A stretch of 33,236 nucleotides of DNA. It comes from Oscillibacter sp. GTDB taxonomy: Bacteria > Bacillota > Clostridia > Oscillospirales > Oscillospiraceae. The position numbers were made by a program, and so were the translations under genes. The notes under the pieces were generated by a model. The model was not told the origin of the DNA. It did not search any database and was given only the letters and a program-made list of their open reading frames with translations. Below are positions 8,411 to 15,920 of this stretch, in pieces. The stretch spans positions 1 to 33,236 of the forward strand of contig JALCRR010000018.1 of the NCBI GenBank assembly GCA_022652815.1. Reading direction: 5' to 3'. Positions within the stretch are counted from its first letter, which is position 1. The number at the start of each line of letters is the position of its first letter.

Positions 8411-8458
8411 TATAATGGTCCCCTTGTCAAGACCACTTTAAAAGAATTTATCGTGAAC
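8411..8458 (+). repeat. Terminal inverted repeat of IS3 element, left
   Basis: TATAATGGTCCCC at 8411-8423 and TTTATCGTGAAC at 8447-8458 match the reverse complement of the right end, with a diverged 23-nt middle. Confidence 0.85.
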
Positions 8459-8499
8459 AAAATTCAACTAACCAGTTTTTCTCCTACGCCAACGGGGGC

Positions 8500-9309
8500 T
8501 CAGCCAGCCTGTCTTAGTCCATCAAGGTCGGCGTTGTGTACTGGAAAGCTCGCGTAGTACATTGCCTCGGGTGTGCGATTCCCCAGCGCCTGATGGGGGC
8601 GAACTGCGTTATACTGCTGCACATAGGCGCGGATCGCCTGCCGCAGCGCACGCGGGGTTTCATATTCGTTCAGGTTGATTTCTTCCGTTTTAAGGTTGCG
8701 GAACCACCGCTCAATCATAATATTGTCCGCCCAGCGGGATTTGCCGTCCATGCTCTGGGTGATGTGGAGACGCTTCAAAAGCGCCTTGTATTCCGCGCTT
8801 GTAAACTGGCAGCCCTGGTCAGAGTTGAGAATTGCTGGGTAGCCGTGCGCCGCCACGGCGTCTGTGACGGCCTGCAGGACGCAGGCGGTATCCAACGTGT
8901 CAGAGAGCTTCCAGCCCACGACCATCCGGCTATACCAGTCAATAATGGCTGTCAAATACAGATGACCATGTCGCATTTTGATGTAGGTGATGTCAATGGA
9001 CCACACCTAATTTGGCAGAAAAACCAGCTTGTTTCTCAGCAAATACGGCACGATTGACTCCTTAAAGTTCCGCTTTGATAGGTTTTTCTTTGGGTAGAGC
9101 GCATGGATGCCCATCTCCGCCATGAGTGCACGAACCAACTTCCGACCGACGGTAATTCCATCTGTAGCCAGTTGCACAATCATTTTCCGTGTGCCGATAA
9201 AGGGCATTTCCGTGTGCCAAAAATCAATGCGAGCCATGATTTTTTCTCTGCGCTCCAGCAACTGGTCAGATGGCTTGGCCGGCTTATAATAGACCGTTCT
9301 ACGGGGCAA
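8500..9309 (-). pseudogene. IS3 transposase orfB with in-frame amber codon
   Basis: Read on the minus strand the frame is continuous except for a TAG at 9007-9009. The HTH_21-like N-terminal part (from PRRTVYYKP) and the rve integrase core (WSIDITYI, LNSDQGCQFTS, ...ADNIMIERWFRNLK) are both well preserved. The D, D and E catalytic residues are all present. The family normally reads PNQVWSIDITYI here, so CAG to TAG is the simplest explanation. Frame homology continues upstream of 9309 (SVRRQCNLLGL) to the end of orfA without an ATG. Relative to orfA the frame is +1 rather than the usual -1, which may mean a further indel or separate initiation. The element is probably inactive unless suppressed. 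Confidence 0.88.
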
Positions 9310-9349
9310 TCCCAGCAGATTGCATTGCCTCCGAACGGACAGGCTGCGG

Positions 9350-9682
9350 TCATTTTTCAGGCAGCTTGGGGAGGGGTGTCCCTGTGATGCGAAAGCAGTC
9401 CTGAAGAAAATCTCGTTCCAACGTCAGTTGGCCGATGGTTCTGAGCATTCGCTCATTCTCTTTCTTCAGGGCGTCCTCCTTCCTACGCGTCTCTTTGGCT
9501 TGACGGCTTTCGTCGAAGGCGCGGCTGGCATTTGTCAAAAAATCCTTCTTCCAGTTACGGAGCATATTGGGGTTGATGTTATGCTCTGCGGCGATTTCGT
9601 TGAGTTCCTTTTCGCCCTGCAGAACCTCCAGAACCAGCTTTGATTTAAACTCCGGTGTGTAATTTGTTCGTGCCATGGTCAT
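9350..9682 (-). CDS. IS3-family transposase orfA (helix-turn-helix protein)
   Basis: A 110-residue protein starting at ATG 9682 behind GGAAGGAAG. The N-terminal ~50 residues (YTPEFKSKLVLEVLQGEKELNEIAAEHNINPNMLRNWKKDF, in two overlapping helices) form the HTH_Tnp_1/IS3 orfA DNA-binding domain. The C-terminal half (KETRRKEDALKKENERMLRTIGQLTLERDFL) is a leucine-zipper-type coiled coil. It ends in LPKLPEK just before the orfB homology starts and appears intact. Confidence 0.92.
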   Translation of the reverse strand: MTMARTNYTPEFKSKLVLEVLQGEKELNEIAAEHNINPNMLRNWKKDFLTNASRAFDESRQAKETRRKEDALKKENERMLRTIGQLTLERDFLQDCFRITGTPLPKLPEK

Positions 9683-9713
9683 GCACTTCCTTCCATTTAT
9701 TTTAGGATACCAT

Positions 9714-9762
9714 GTTCACGATAAATTTCAATCATATGGTTCTGTTTCTGGGGACCATTATA
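9714..9762 (-). repeat. Terminal inverted repeat of IS3 element, right
   Basis: Reverse complement begins TATAATGGTCCCC and ends TTTATCGTGAAC, as at the left end, with a 24-nt middle. Confidence 0.85.
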
Positions 9763-9937
9763 TCCCGCCCGTGCAGGCGGATTGTCACTTTTGACAAAAA
9801 GAACCCCAAAACTGTTTATCACAGACAATGAAAAATACGTCAATATGTGGAATTATATAAACAGATGTGTGGGACGAATTGGCAAAAATGTATAAAACAA
9901 GGGCTGCGTTTTAGTGAGTGGGAGGGATAACAAACGA

Positions 9938-10129
9938 ATGCGGCTTCATAGATGGTTGGCGTGCTCCAACGGTGAAGCACTGCACGGGGCTTCATTCTGC
10001 AAAGTAACCCGCCCATGGACCGAAGTCCAGAAGAACCAACTGGATTTCGTTTCTGTGCGGATTGACGACGGAGGCTCGCGGAATCTCTATGCGCGCATGT
10101 TTCAAAGAATGAAAGTGGGAATCTGCTAA
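9938..10129 (+). CDS. Possible small protein, unrecognised
   Basis: A 63-residue frame beginning at ATG 9938 behind GGGAGGG; a GTG start at 9914 is also open. Its stop lies 2 nt before a strong terminator. About 140 nt upstream is TTGACA (9791-9796) with TTTATC 18 nt further on. The composition (three Cys, Arg-rich) resembles no family I know, and it could be chance. The rest of 9763-9937 contains only the IR TTGTCA-cttt-TGACAA at 9782-9797. Confidence 0.2.
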   Translation: MRLHRWLACSNGEALHGASFCKVTRPWTEVQKNQLDFVSVRIDDGGSRNLYARMFQRMKVGIC

Positions 10130-10131
10130 AT

Positions 10132-10173
10132 AAAAAAGGATGTGCCGTATGGGTTTACGGCACATCCTTTTTT
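10132..10173. terminator. Strong bidirectional terminator
   Basis: AAAAAAGGATGTGCCGTA pairs perfectly with TACGGCACATCCTTTTTT around loop TGGGTT. It lies 70 nt past the stop of regulator copy 2 on the minus strand and directly after the small frame on the plus strand. Confidence 0.9.
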
Positions 10174-10244
10174 TATTGCCAATCCATGAGAAGGGGATCG
10201 CGTGCTGCCGCATGCCTTGCAAAGACGGCTGAAAGGACGCTTGC

Positions 10245-11774
10245 TCAGTCCTTGAGATACCTGTTTTTCTGCCAAGTATAGATGCAGAAAGAAAGCTGCA
10301 TGGTAAAGAGCAGACGCTCATCCGAGAGATCAATCTTACAGATATCCTCAATTTGCTGGATACGGTAGTTTATGGTGTTTCTGTGGACAAAAAGCAGCTG
10401 AGCCGTGCGGTTTTTATTGAATCCGCTTTGCGTGAGGATACGAAGCGTATCAAAAAAGTCCGTCTTTTTCTGCCGATCGTATTCAAGAAGCTGTGCCAGC
10501 GCTGGATGAGAGCACTCCTCCAGTAATTTGTCGTCCTCAACCTGATTCAGCAGGACGTAGACGGCACAGTCAAGATAATACCGAAGAAGATGCTCATTGA
10601 AAAACCGACCGGACATGGTCAGCGCTGTTGTGGCCTGCTGATAATACTCCGCAAAGGTGGAAATATCAGAAAAATGATTGCTGACGCCCGCCAGAAGATT
10701 GTTTTCTTCAAAGAATTTCTCCAGAGAAGCAACCAGCTCAGGGGACAAAAACCCCTCCGCATCGGTCTGGGCAATTGCCACAATCGAGTGTTTGTACAAA
10801 AAGCAGGGCTGGTTGTTCAGCAGATCGGCGACCTGCGGCAAAAGGGACCGGGAGAGAAACTGATCTTTGTGACTGGAGGGGGAGCGGATGACCAATACCC
10901 GGATGTGCCCGGAAATTTTCAAATGGACACGCTGCGCGCGCGTAAAAACCTCGCTGCTGGAGGCGCCTTTTATTGCGTCGAGCAAAATGCTGTTTTCAAA
11001 CATGTTGTGGTTGTAGTTTGCGTTTTTCAAGCGGAGAACGGCTTCCCCTGCACGCTGCGCCAGCAATGGCATAAGCTTCTGCGTCTGCGTGTCAAAATTC
11101 GGCATTGAATTAATGGCAAATAGGTAGCCCAGCGGCTCACTCCTGTCCAGAATGCGGGCAACCAGAATATACATGTTGATTTTGGAGCAGTAAAGGCTGA
11201 ACGCGTCCGGCCCTTTTGGAACATGGAGGTTCTCTCTGCGATAGTTGATGTAGTCCATCAGAAGATCATCGCAGTACCCCTGCTGAACACTTTGCATCCA
11301 AAGCGAATAGTCCACATAAAAAGGCGAGGAATTCGCAAGGATTTTGCCCGACAGATCAATGGCAGCAAACTGATTGCCGGTTCGGTTGAAAAGCTCTGTC
11401 AGGATATAATTCAGATCTTTTCCCATAACCAGCTTAGAGATTGTTTCGGAATACTGGATCTGTGCGAGCGGAGACGTGTCCAACTGAGATTTCACATAGC
11501 GAAAGGCAGTGGGGAGGCTTTCAACAATTCTGGCACTGTTCTGTAAAGAGCCTGCGCGAAATTCCGGAATGGTATCTGAATAGAGAAGCGACTGTGGAAG
11601 CTTCGTCCCAAAACCAATGTCCGCACCATGGATAAAATACACAGTGGAGTCATTAAAATCCTGAAAATTGCTGTCCATCAACGTGAGATCCACGATTTCA
11701 CAGTCTTTGTCAATTTTGACATCCGTAATAAGTCCGGCATTTTGAAGGATGTCCGTTAAAACCGAAAATTTCAT
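10245..11774 (-). CDS. PucR/CdaR-family transcriptional regulator, copy 2
   Basis: A 509-residue paralogue of the protein at 5554-7089. The starts (MKFSVLTDILQNAG versus MKFSTLMDILSKAG), the FAAIDLSGKILANSSPFYVDY segment near residue 150, and the C-terminal helix-turn-helix (LFVHRNTINYRIQQIEDICK) all match closely. Start set at 11774 with GGGAGC upstream; the frame to 11834 would add a Tyr/Asn-rich leader without a ribosome site. It is divergent from the MFS transporter and the CoA-pathway genes, the classical position for their activator. Two full-length copies in one cluster suggest duplication, with split effectors or heteromeric control. Confidence 0.88.
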   Translation of the reverse strand: MKFSVLTDILQNAGLITDVKIDKDCEIVDLTLMDSNFQDFNDSTVYFIHGADIGFGTKLPQSLLYSDTIPEFRAGSLQNSARIVESLPTAFRYVKSQLDTSPLAQIQYSETISKLVMGKDLNYILTELFNRTGNQFAAIDLSGKILANSSPFYVDYSLWMQSVQQGYCDDLLMDYINYRRENLHVPKGPDAFSLYCSKINMYILVARILDRSEPLGYLFAINSMPNFDTQTQKLMPLLAQRAGEAVLRLKNANYNHNMFENSILLDAIKGASSSEVFTRAQRVHLKISGHIRVLVIRSPSSHKDQFLSRSLLPQVADLLNNQPCFLYKHSIVAIAQTDAEGFLSPELVASLEKFFEENNLLAGVSNHFSDISTFAEYYQQATTALTMSGRFFNEHLLRYYLDCAVYVLLNQVEDDKLLEECSHPALAQLLEYDRQKKTDFFDTLRILTQSGFNKNRTAQLLFVHRNTINYRIQQIEDICKIDLSDERLLFTMQLSFCIYTWQKNRYLKD

Positions 11775-11798
11775 ATGTAAGCTCCCTAATTTGTTCTT

Positions 11799-11826
11799 AT
11801 TATATAAAATATAATGCAATTTACAA
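11799..11826 (-). promoter_or_regulatory. Putative promoter of regulator copy 2
   Basis: Minus strand TTGTAA (11821-11826), 16-nt spacer, TATAAT (11799-11804), 25 nt upstream of the start codon. Confidence 0.5.
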
Positions 11827-11931
11827 AAAAGCAACCATTAATTTGCCGAAACTTTTGGAATCCACCCCCAAAAAAGGCAGAGTGCTCAGGATTGTCAAAA
11901 AAAACAAAAAGAAGTTTAATCCTGTTTTAAA

Positions 11932-11966
11932 TGCACATTGGCGTTTGTGCGGAGATTTGATAAACT
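11932..11966 (+). promoter_or_regulatory. Putative promoter of MFS/CoA-pathway operon with TGCACA box
   Basis: TGCACA (11932-11937), TTGGCG as -35 (11938-11943), 17-nt spacer, TAAACT as -10 (11961-11966), about 75 nt before the MFS start. A near-inverted TGTGC follows at 11946-11950. The TTTAA(A)TGCACATTG and TTGATA segments match 7252-7265 and 7282-7287 in sequence and distance. Confidence 0.65.
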
Positions 11967-12040
11967 GATAGCGACATCAGGAATGGTTCACCTGACAGTC
12001 ATCGGATCCCACACAAGTATTAGAAAAGGAGAATTCATTT

Positions 12041-13294
12041 ATGTCTACAAACACCTTGCAAGACACGAATAGAATCGCGATGCTGGTTCGCGGTCTGATT
12101 ATCCTGCTGTGCGCAGGCATCATCAACTCCACTGCTGTCCTCGTCAGCCCCCTGGCTGTCTATTATGGATGGGAAACAACGGCCATTGCAAACGTCGGCA
12201 CCACGATGCTGACCTTCTGGCCGATTGGCTCCATCATCGGCGGTAAGCTGCTTTCAAAGTTCGGCGGCAAGGTTGCCGCAATTACCGGCGCAGTCGTGTT
12301 TGGACTTGGCCTTGCGTTCACGGCACTGGTGCCGCAGTCCAATCCCAGCCTCATCTATGTTACATACAGCATGATGATCGGCTTGGGCAACGGCATTGCC
12401 TACGTTGGCGCTATGTACTGCATCACCGGCTGGTTCCCCGACAAGAAGGGCTTGGCTGCCGGCTTGTGCATGGCTTTTAACGGTGGTTCCTCTGCATTCC
12501 TTGCTCCGCTGCTGGCCAATCTGACCGCAGCCACCAACATCAAGGTCACACTCATTACGGCAGGCGTCGTCTGCGCGGTTGTGTCCATTATCTGCGGCTT
12601 GGGCTTGAAGTCCGCTCCGGTGGGCTACATTCCCAGTGGCTATGTGCCCTCTAAAACCGGAGAAGGCCTGTCCTCTGAATATGAGAGCTGGCCGATTTCC
12701 AGAGCGTGGAAAACAAAGCAGTTCTGGCTGCAATGCGGCGCAATGGCGTTCTTCCCCTCTTTCTATCTGATTATGTTCTCTCGTTTCTCCATCTTCATGA
12801 CGGACAAGGGCATTGATCTTGCCTATGCAACCTTGGGCGTGTCCATCTACAATATCGGCAACGTGGTGGGTCGTCTCGGCCTGGGCACTTTGATTGATAA
12901 AATCGGATACAAGAAAGTCTATATCTGCTGCTGGGTCCTGTGCATGCTCTGCGGTGGCCTGCTGCTGACCAGCAACGGCGTTGTAATGATTCTCATTGCG
13001 TACTTCTGCCTGGGCATGGGCTTTGGCTCCACCAACTCCGTGTACCCGGTCATGTCCACCAACTCCTTCGGCCCTGTTTACGCCGGCAACGTATACGGCT
13101 TTGCACTGCTGGGATACCTGGTCGGCACGCAGGTCATTCCTCGCGTAGCCGCATCCTCTATCAGCACCACCGGCTCCTATACCGTTGCGTTTGTCATGGC
13201 GTTTGTGCTTTGCACGGTTGGCTGCATCTGCGGTCAGCTGATTCCGAAGCTTGATCGTAAGCGCCTGTCCGAAACAGCTCAGACGCAGAAATAA
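12041..13294 (+). CDS. MFS transporter, OxlT / oxalate:formate-antiporter-like
   Basis: 417 residues with 12 predicted membrane helices in two halves joined by a hydrophilic loop near residues 200-230 (PSGYVPSKTGEGLSSEYESW). The early loop FGGKVA after helix 2 and the GWFPDKKGLAAGL motif after helix 4 are typical of OFA-type carboxylate transporters. Start at 12041 follows AAAAGGAG. It is the first gene of the presumed operon, directly behind a TGCACA-box promoter and divergent from regulator copy 2. By position it is comparable to BaiG of bile-acid clusters or CaiT of carnitine operons, but belongs to a different MFS branch. It probably imports the substrate or exchanges it for the reduced product. 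Confidence 0.88.
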   Translation: MSTNTLQDTNRIAMLVRGLIILLCAGIINSTAVLVSPLAVYYGWETTAIANVGTTMLTFWPIGSIIGGKLLSKFGGKVAAITGAVVFGLGLAFTALVPQSNPSLIYVTYSMMIGLGNGIAYVGAMYCITGWFPDKKGLAAGLCMAFNGGSSAFLAPLLANLTAATNIKVTLITAGVVCAVVSIICGLGLKSAPVGYIPSGYVPSKTGEGLSSEYESWPISRAWKTKQFWLQCGAMAFFPSFYLIMFSRFSIFMTDKGIDLAYATLGVSIYNIGNVVGRLGLGTLIDKIGYKKVYICCWVLCMLCGGLLLTSNGVVMILIAYFCLGMGFGSTNSVYPVMSTNSFGPVYAGNVYGFALLGYLVGTQVIPRVAASSISTTGSYTVAFVMAFVLCTVGCICGQLIPKLDRKRLSETAQTQK

Positions 13295-13330
13295 GGTAAC
13301 GAATCAAAAATACATACAGGAGGTTTACTT

Positions 13331-14503
13331 ATGATTGCTTTTGATGCGTATAATGCTCCGCGAATTATTTATGGTGAAGGCGTTTCCACCAAGGTGGCTG
13401 ACCTGCTCAAGACTCTGCATGTAAAAAATATCATGGCTGTTTATGATGAAGGTATTAAGAAGGTCGGCATTGCAGACCGTGTGATTGAGCCGATTCGAGC
13501 AGCGGGCTTCACCGTGGAGGAGTTCGGCGGCGTCACTGCCGATCCTCCCGCAGAGATGATCGAAGATGCCGCAAAACTGGGCAAGGCAAAGAACATTGAT
13601 GTCTACATCGCAATCGGCGGCGGCGGCGTGATCGACACCACCAAGTGCATGGCTGTGATGCAGACGAACTCCGGCAAGCTGCTGGATTATGTGCTGGGCC
13701 GCGGCAAGAACATTGAAAATATGTGCCCGCACATCATTGCAATTCCCACTACCTCCGGCACAGGCTCCGAAGTGACGGCGCTGTCCATCGTGACGGACAC
13801 CGCAACGCATCGTAAAGTCTGCATCAAGGACGTTGTAAAGATGTGCCCCTATGCCGCTTATCTGGATCCCGAGCTGACGCTGGGCCTGCCCAAGGGCCTG
13901 ACCGCTTCCACTGGTATGGACGCTCTCTCTCATGCTGTTGAAGCATACATGGTCGGCAGACACAACGAGTTCGCCGATATGTTCTGCGAGAACGCTATCC
14001 GTCGCGTCATCAAGTGGCTACCGGTTGCTGTTGCGGACGGAAAAAATGTTGAGGCTCGCGGACAGATGATGCAGGCTGCTACTTATGGCGGCGCAAGCTT
14101 TGCCAGCAGTACTCTGCAGGCAGGTCACGCCATTGCCCACGCACTGGGCGGCGCACTGCATGTGCCTCACGGCATTGCCTGCGCATGGGGACTGAACTTC
14201 GCCATTCAGCACTGCGGCAAAACAATGCCCATCGAGCGGCTGGAAGCTCTGGCCGGATTTATGGGTGCAGAAGTTGCCGGGAAAGACCGTGACGCACTGG
14301 TGGCTGCCTGCTGCAAAATCGTTACAGATCTGAATACGGCTCTGAACGTTCCCACTCCCAAGACCTTTGGGATCGGTACCGTAGAAGAAATGGAGCAGGC
14401 CTATAACGCCTGCTGGACAAATGAGCAGGGTATGCTCGGCGTCGCCGGTGTAACCGACAAGGATGAGCTTCACGCATATTTCGTGGACATGTGGAACTGG
14501 TAA
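13331..14503 (+). CDS. Iron-containing alcohol dehydrogenase (group III)
   Basis: 390 residues with the full group III signature. GGGGVIDTTK is at ~96-105 for the dinucleotide, and PTTSGTGSEVT at ~139-149. The presumed metal ligands are D197, H201, H266 and H280, spaced as in FucO-type enzymes. Start at 13331 follows ACAGGAGG. It lies 36 nt after the MFS gene and is followed by a GC-rich hairpin. Such enzymes interconvert primary or secondary alcohols and aldehydes/ketones with NAD(P)H, including 4-hydroxybutyrate and lactaldehyde. With the CoA-transferase downstream it may oxidise a hydroxy-acid or supply reducing equivalents. All metal residues are present, so activity is expected. Confidence 0.93.
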   Translation: MIAFDAYNAPRIIYGEGVSTKVADLLKTLHVKNIMAVYDEGIKKVGIADRVIEPIRAAGFTVEEFGGVTADPPAEMIEDAAKLGKAKNIDVYIAIGGGGVIDTTKCMAVMQTNSGKLLDYVLGRGKNIENMCPHIIAIPTTSGTGSEVTALSIVTDTATHRKVCIKDVVKMCPYAAYLDPELTLGLPKGLTASTGMDALSHAVEAYMVGRHNEFADMFCENAIRRVIKWLPVAVADGKNVEARGQMMQAATYGGASFASSTLQAGHAIAHALGGALHVPHGIACAWGLNFAIQHCGKTMPIERLEALAGFMGAEVAGKDRDALVAACCKIVTDLNTALNVPTPKTFGIGTVEEMEQAYNACWTNEQGMLGVAGVTDKDELHAYFVDMWNW

Positions 14504-14515
14504 TTCCGTTGTTCT

Positions 14516-14546
14516 CCCCCTCCCGCCTCCCTTCGGCGGGAGGGGG
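14516..14546 (+). terminator. GC-rich intercistronic hairpin without U-tract
   Basis: CCCCCTCCCGCC (14516-14527) pairs perfectly with GGCGGGAGGGGG (14535-14546) around TCCCTTC. What follows (GGCTCCCTAAACC) is not U-rich. More likely an mRNA-stabilising/processing stem or mobile repeat than a full terminator. It sits in the 150-nt gap between alcohol dehydrogenase and CoA-transferase. Confidence 0.55.
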
Positions 14547-14653
14547 GGCTCCCTAAACCGAAAGAAGCGGAATCGGAGCTGTGGATCTGCGCTGTTATAT
14601 ACTGCAGCGTCCCGGTGGTTTTGCTTTTCGCAGATTAAAATGAGGATTTTAAA

Positions 14654-15868
14654 ATGGAAAAAAAGCTGTACGAGGGATTAAAGGTAATCGACGCCACCAA
14701 CAACTATGCCGGGCCCATGGCGGGTGCCATGCTGGCAGATTACGGCGCAGAAGTAATTCACATTGAAAAGCCGGTTCTCGGCGATGACAATCGCTTTTTT
14801 CCACCGATGGTGGATGGAATCAGTATCAATTACTGCGTTTCAAATCGCGGAAAGAAGTCTGTTGTTCTGGATTTGAAAGACCCCCGCGGGGCGCAAGCAT
14901 TTAAAAAGCTCGCGCAGGATGCGGACATAGTTCTGGAGAGCTATCGACCCGGCGTGATGGAACGTCTGGGCCTGGATTATGAAAATATCCGAAAAATAAA
15001 TCCAAAAATTATTTACTGTTCCATTTCTGCGTATGGACAGACTGGCCCTTATGCAAAGCGGCCAGGCTATGATGTGATCGCGCAGGCCGTCTCCGGCATG
15101 ATGGAAATGACCGGAGAGGCCGATGGCGCGCCAACGAAGATCGGAACGGCAATTGGCGACTGGATGGGTGCACTCAATGCGTTTGGATGCATCGGAACCG
15201 CTCTTTATTATCGGGAGCGCACCGGAAAAGGCCAGCATATTGATGTCGCGTTGGTTCGTACTTTACTGTGGATGGCCGCAAAGCTGGACCACGGAATTAC
15301 CGGAACTGTGGCGACCAGAACGGGAAACCATCACAGTAATCTTGCTCCCTACGGAATTTTCCGGGGAAATCACGGCGAGTCTGCAGTAATCGGGGCTTTG
15401 AGCTCTGGCTTATGGACCAAGCTGTGCAACGTCATGAACAAGCCGGAACTGGCGCAGGACCCGCGCTTCATTTCCAACGACAAGCGTGTGGAGAACAAGC
15501 AGATTTTAATCGAAATTATCGAGACTTGGCTCAGGAGTCTGGACAGTATCAACACGGCGGTGGGTCAGTTAATGGCGGCAGGCGTTCCCTGTGCCAAAAT
15601 TTACAACATGCTGGACATCGACGAGGACATCCACTACAATTCCTGCGGATGGATTGTTAATATGCCCATGGCGGACGACATGAAGTCCGTTCGGACACGT
15701 CGGTTTCCCAGCAATCCCTTTGAATTCTCCGATATTCGGGCAGAATATGGGGTTGCTCCCAATCTGGGGCAGGACAACCACGAAGTGCTCGAATCTCTGG
15801 GCTTGAGCGCAGAAGAAATCGACGGAATGGAAAAAGAGTGGGAAGATAAGGTGAAATCAAAGAAGTAA
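14654..15868 (+). CDS. CaiB/BaiF-type (class III) CoA-transferase
   Basis: 404 residues, the usual length of the family. The N-terminal half has the characteristic YAGPMAGAMLADYGAEVIHIEKP segment (19-40) and NRGKKSVVLDLKDP block (64-77). The catalytic aspartate is D169 in GTAIGDWMGAL, the same number as in formyl-CoA transferase and CaiB. A GTGQHIDVAL-like segment follows (here TGKGQHIDVAL). Family knowledge: it moves CoA between an acyl-CoA product and an incoming acid. Start at 14654 follows GAGGATTTTAAA. No CoA ligase is in the window, so this enzyme is the only visible entry to CoA esters. It is followed after 52 nt by the crotonase-fold gene. Confidence 0.94.
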   Translation: MEKKLYEGLKVIDATNNYAGPMAGAMLADYGAEVIHIEKPVLGDDNRFFPPMVDGISINYCVSNRGKKSVVLDLKDPRGAQAFKKLAQDADIVLESYRPGVMERLGLDYENIRKINPKIIYCSISAYGQTGPYAKRPGYDVIAQAVSGMMEMTGEADGAPTKIGTAIGDWMGALNAFGCIGTALYYRERTGKGQHIDVALVRTLLWMAAKLDHGITGTVATRTGNHHSNLAPYGIFRGNHGESAVIGALSSGLWTKLCNVMNKPELAQDPRFISNDKRVENKQILIEIIETWLRSLDSINTAVGQLMAAGVPCAKIYNMLDIDEDIHYNSCGWIVNMPMADDMKSVRTRRFPSNPFEFSDIRAEYGVAPNLGQDNHEVLESLGLSAEEIDGMEKEWEDKVKSKK

Positions 15869-15920
15869 CCTTTCGGTTATTCGTTTGCAGGAAATACTTT
15901 GATAAGGCGAGGGGTACATT

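Larger units (their letters stand above)
8411..9762 (-). mobile_element. IS3-family insertion sequence, about 1.35 kb, orfB interrupted
   Basis: Outer arms TATAATGGTCCCC and inner arms TTTATCGTGAAC occur as inverted copies at both ends (8411-8458 and 9714-9762), giving bipartite terminal repeats. TCC at 8408-8410 and at 9763-9765 would be a 3-bp target duplication. If TG/CA ends are taken instead, the element is 8416-9757. It contains orfA and a two-part orfB encoding an IS3-type DDE transposase. It sits between the NAD-type SDR terminator and the second regulator, so it breaks no gene, but it separates block B from block C. Confidence 0.9.
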
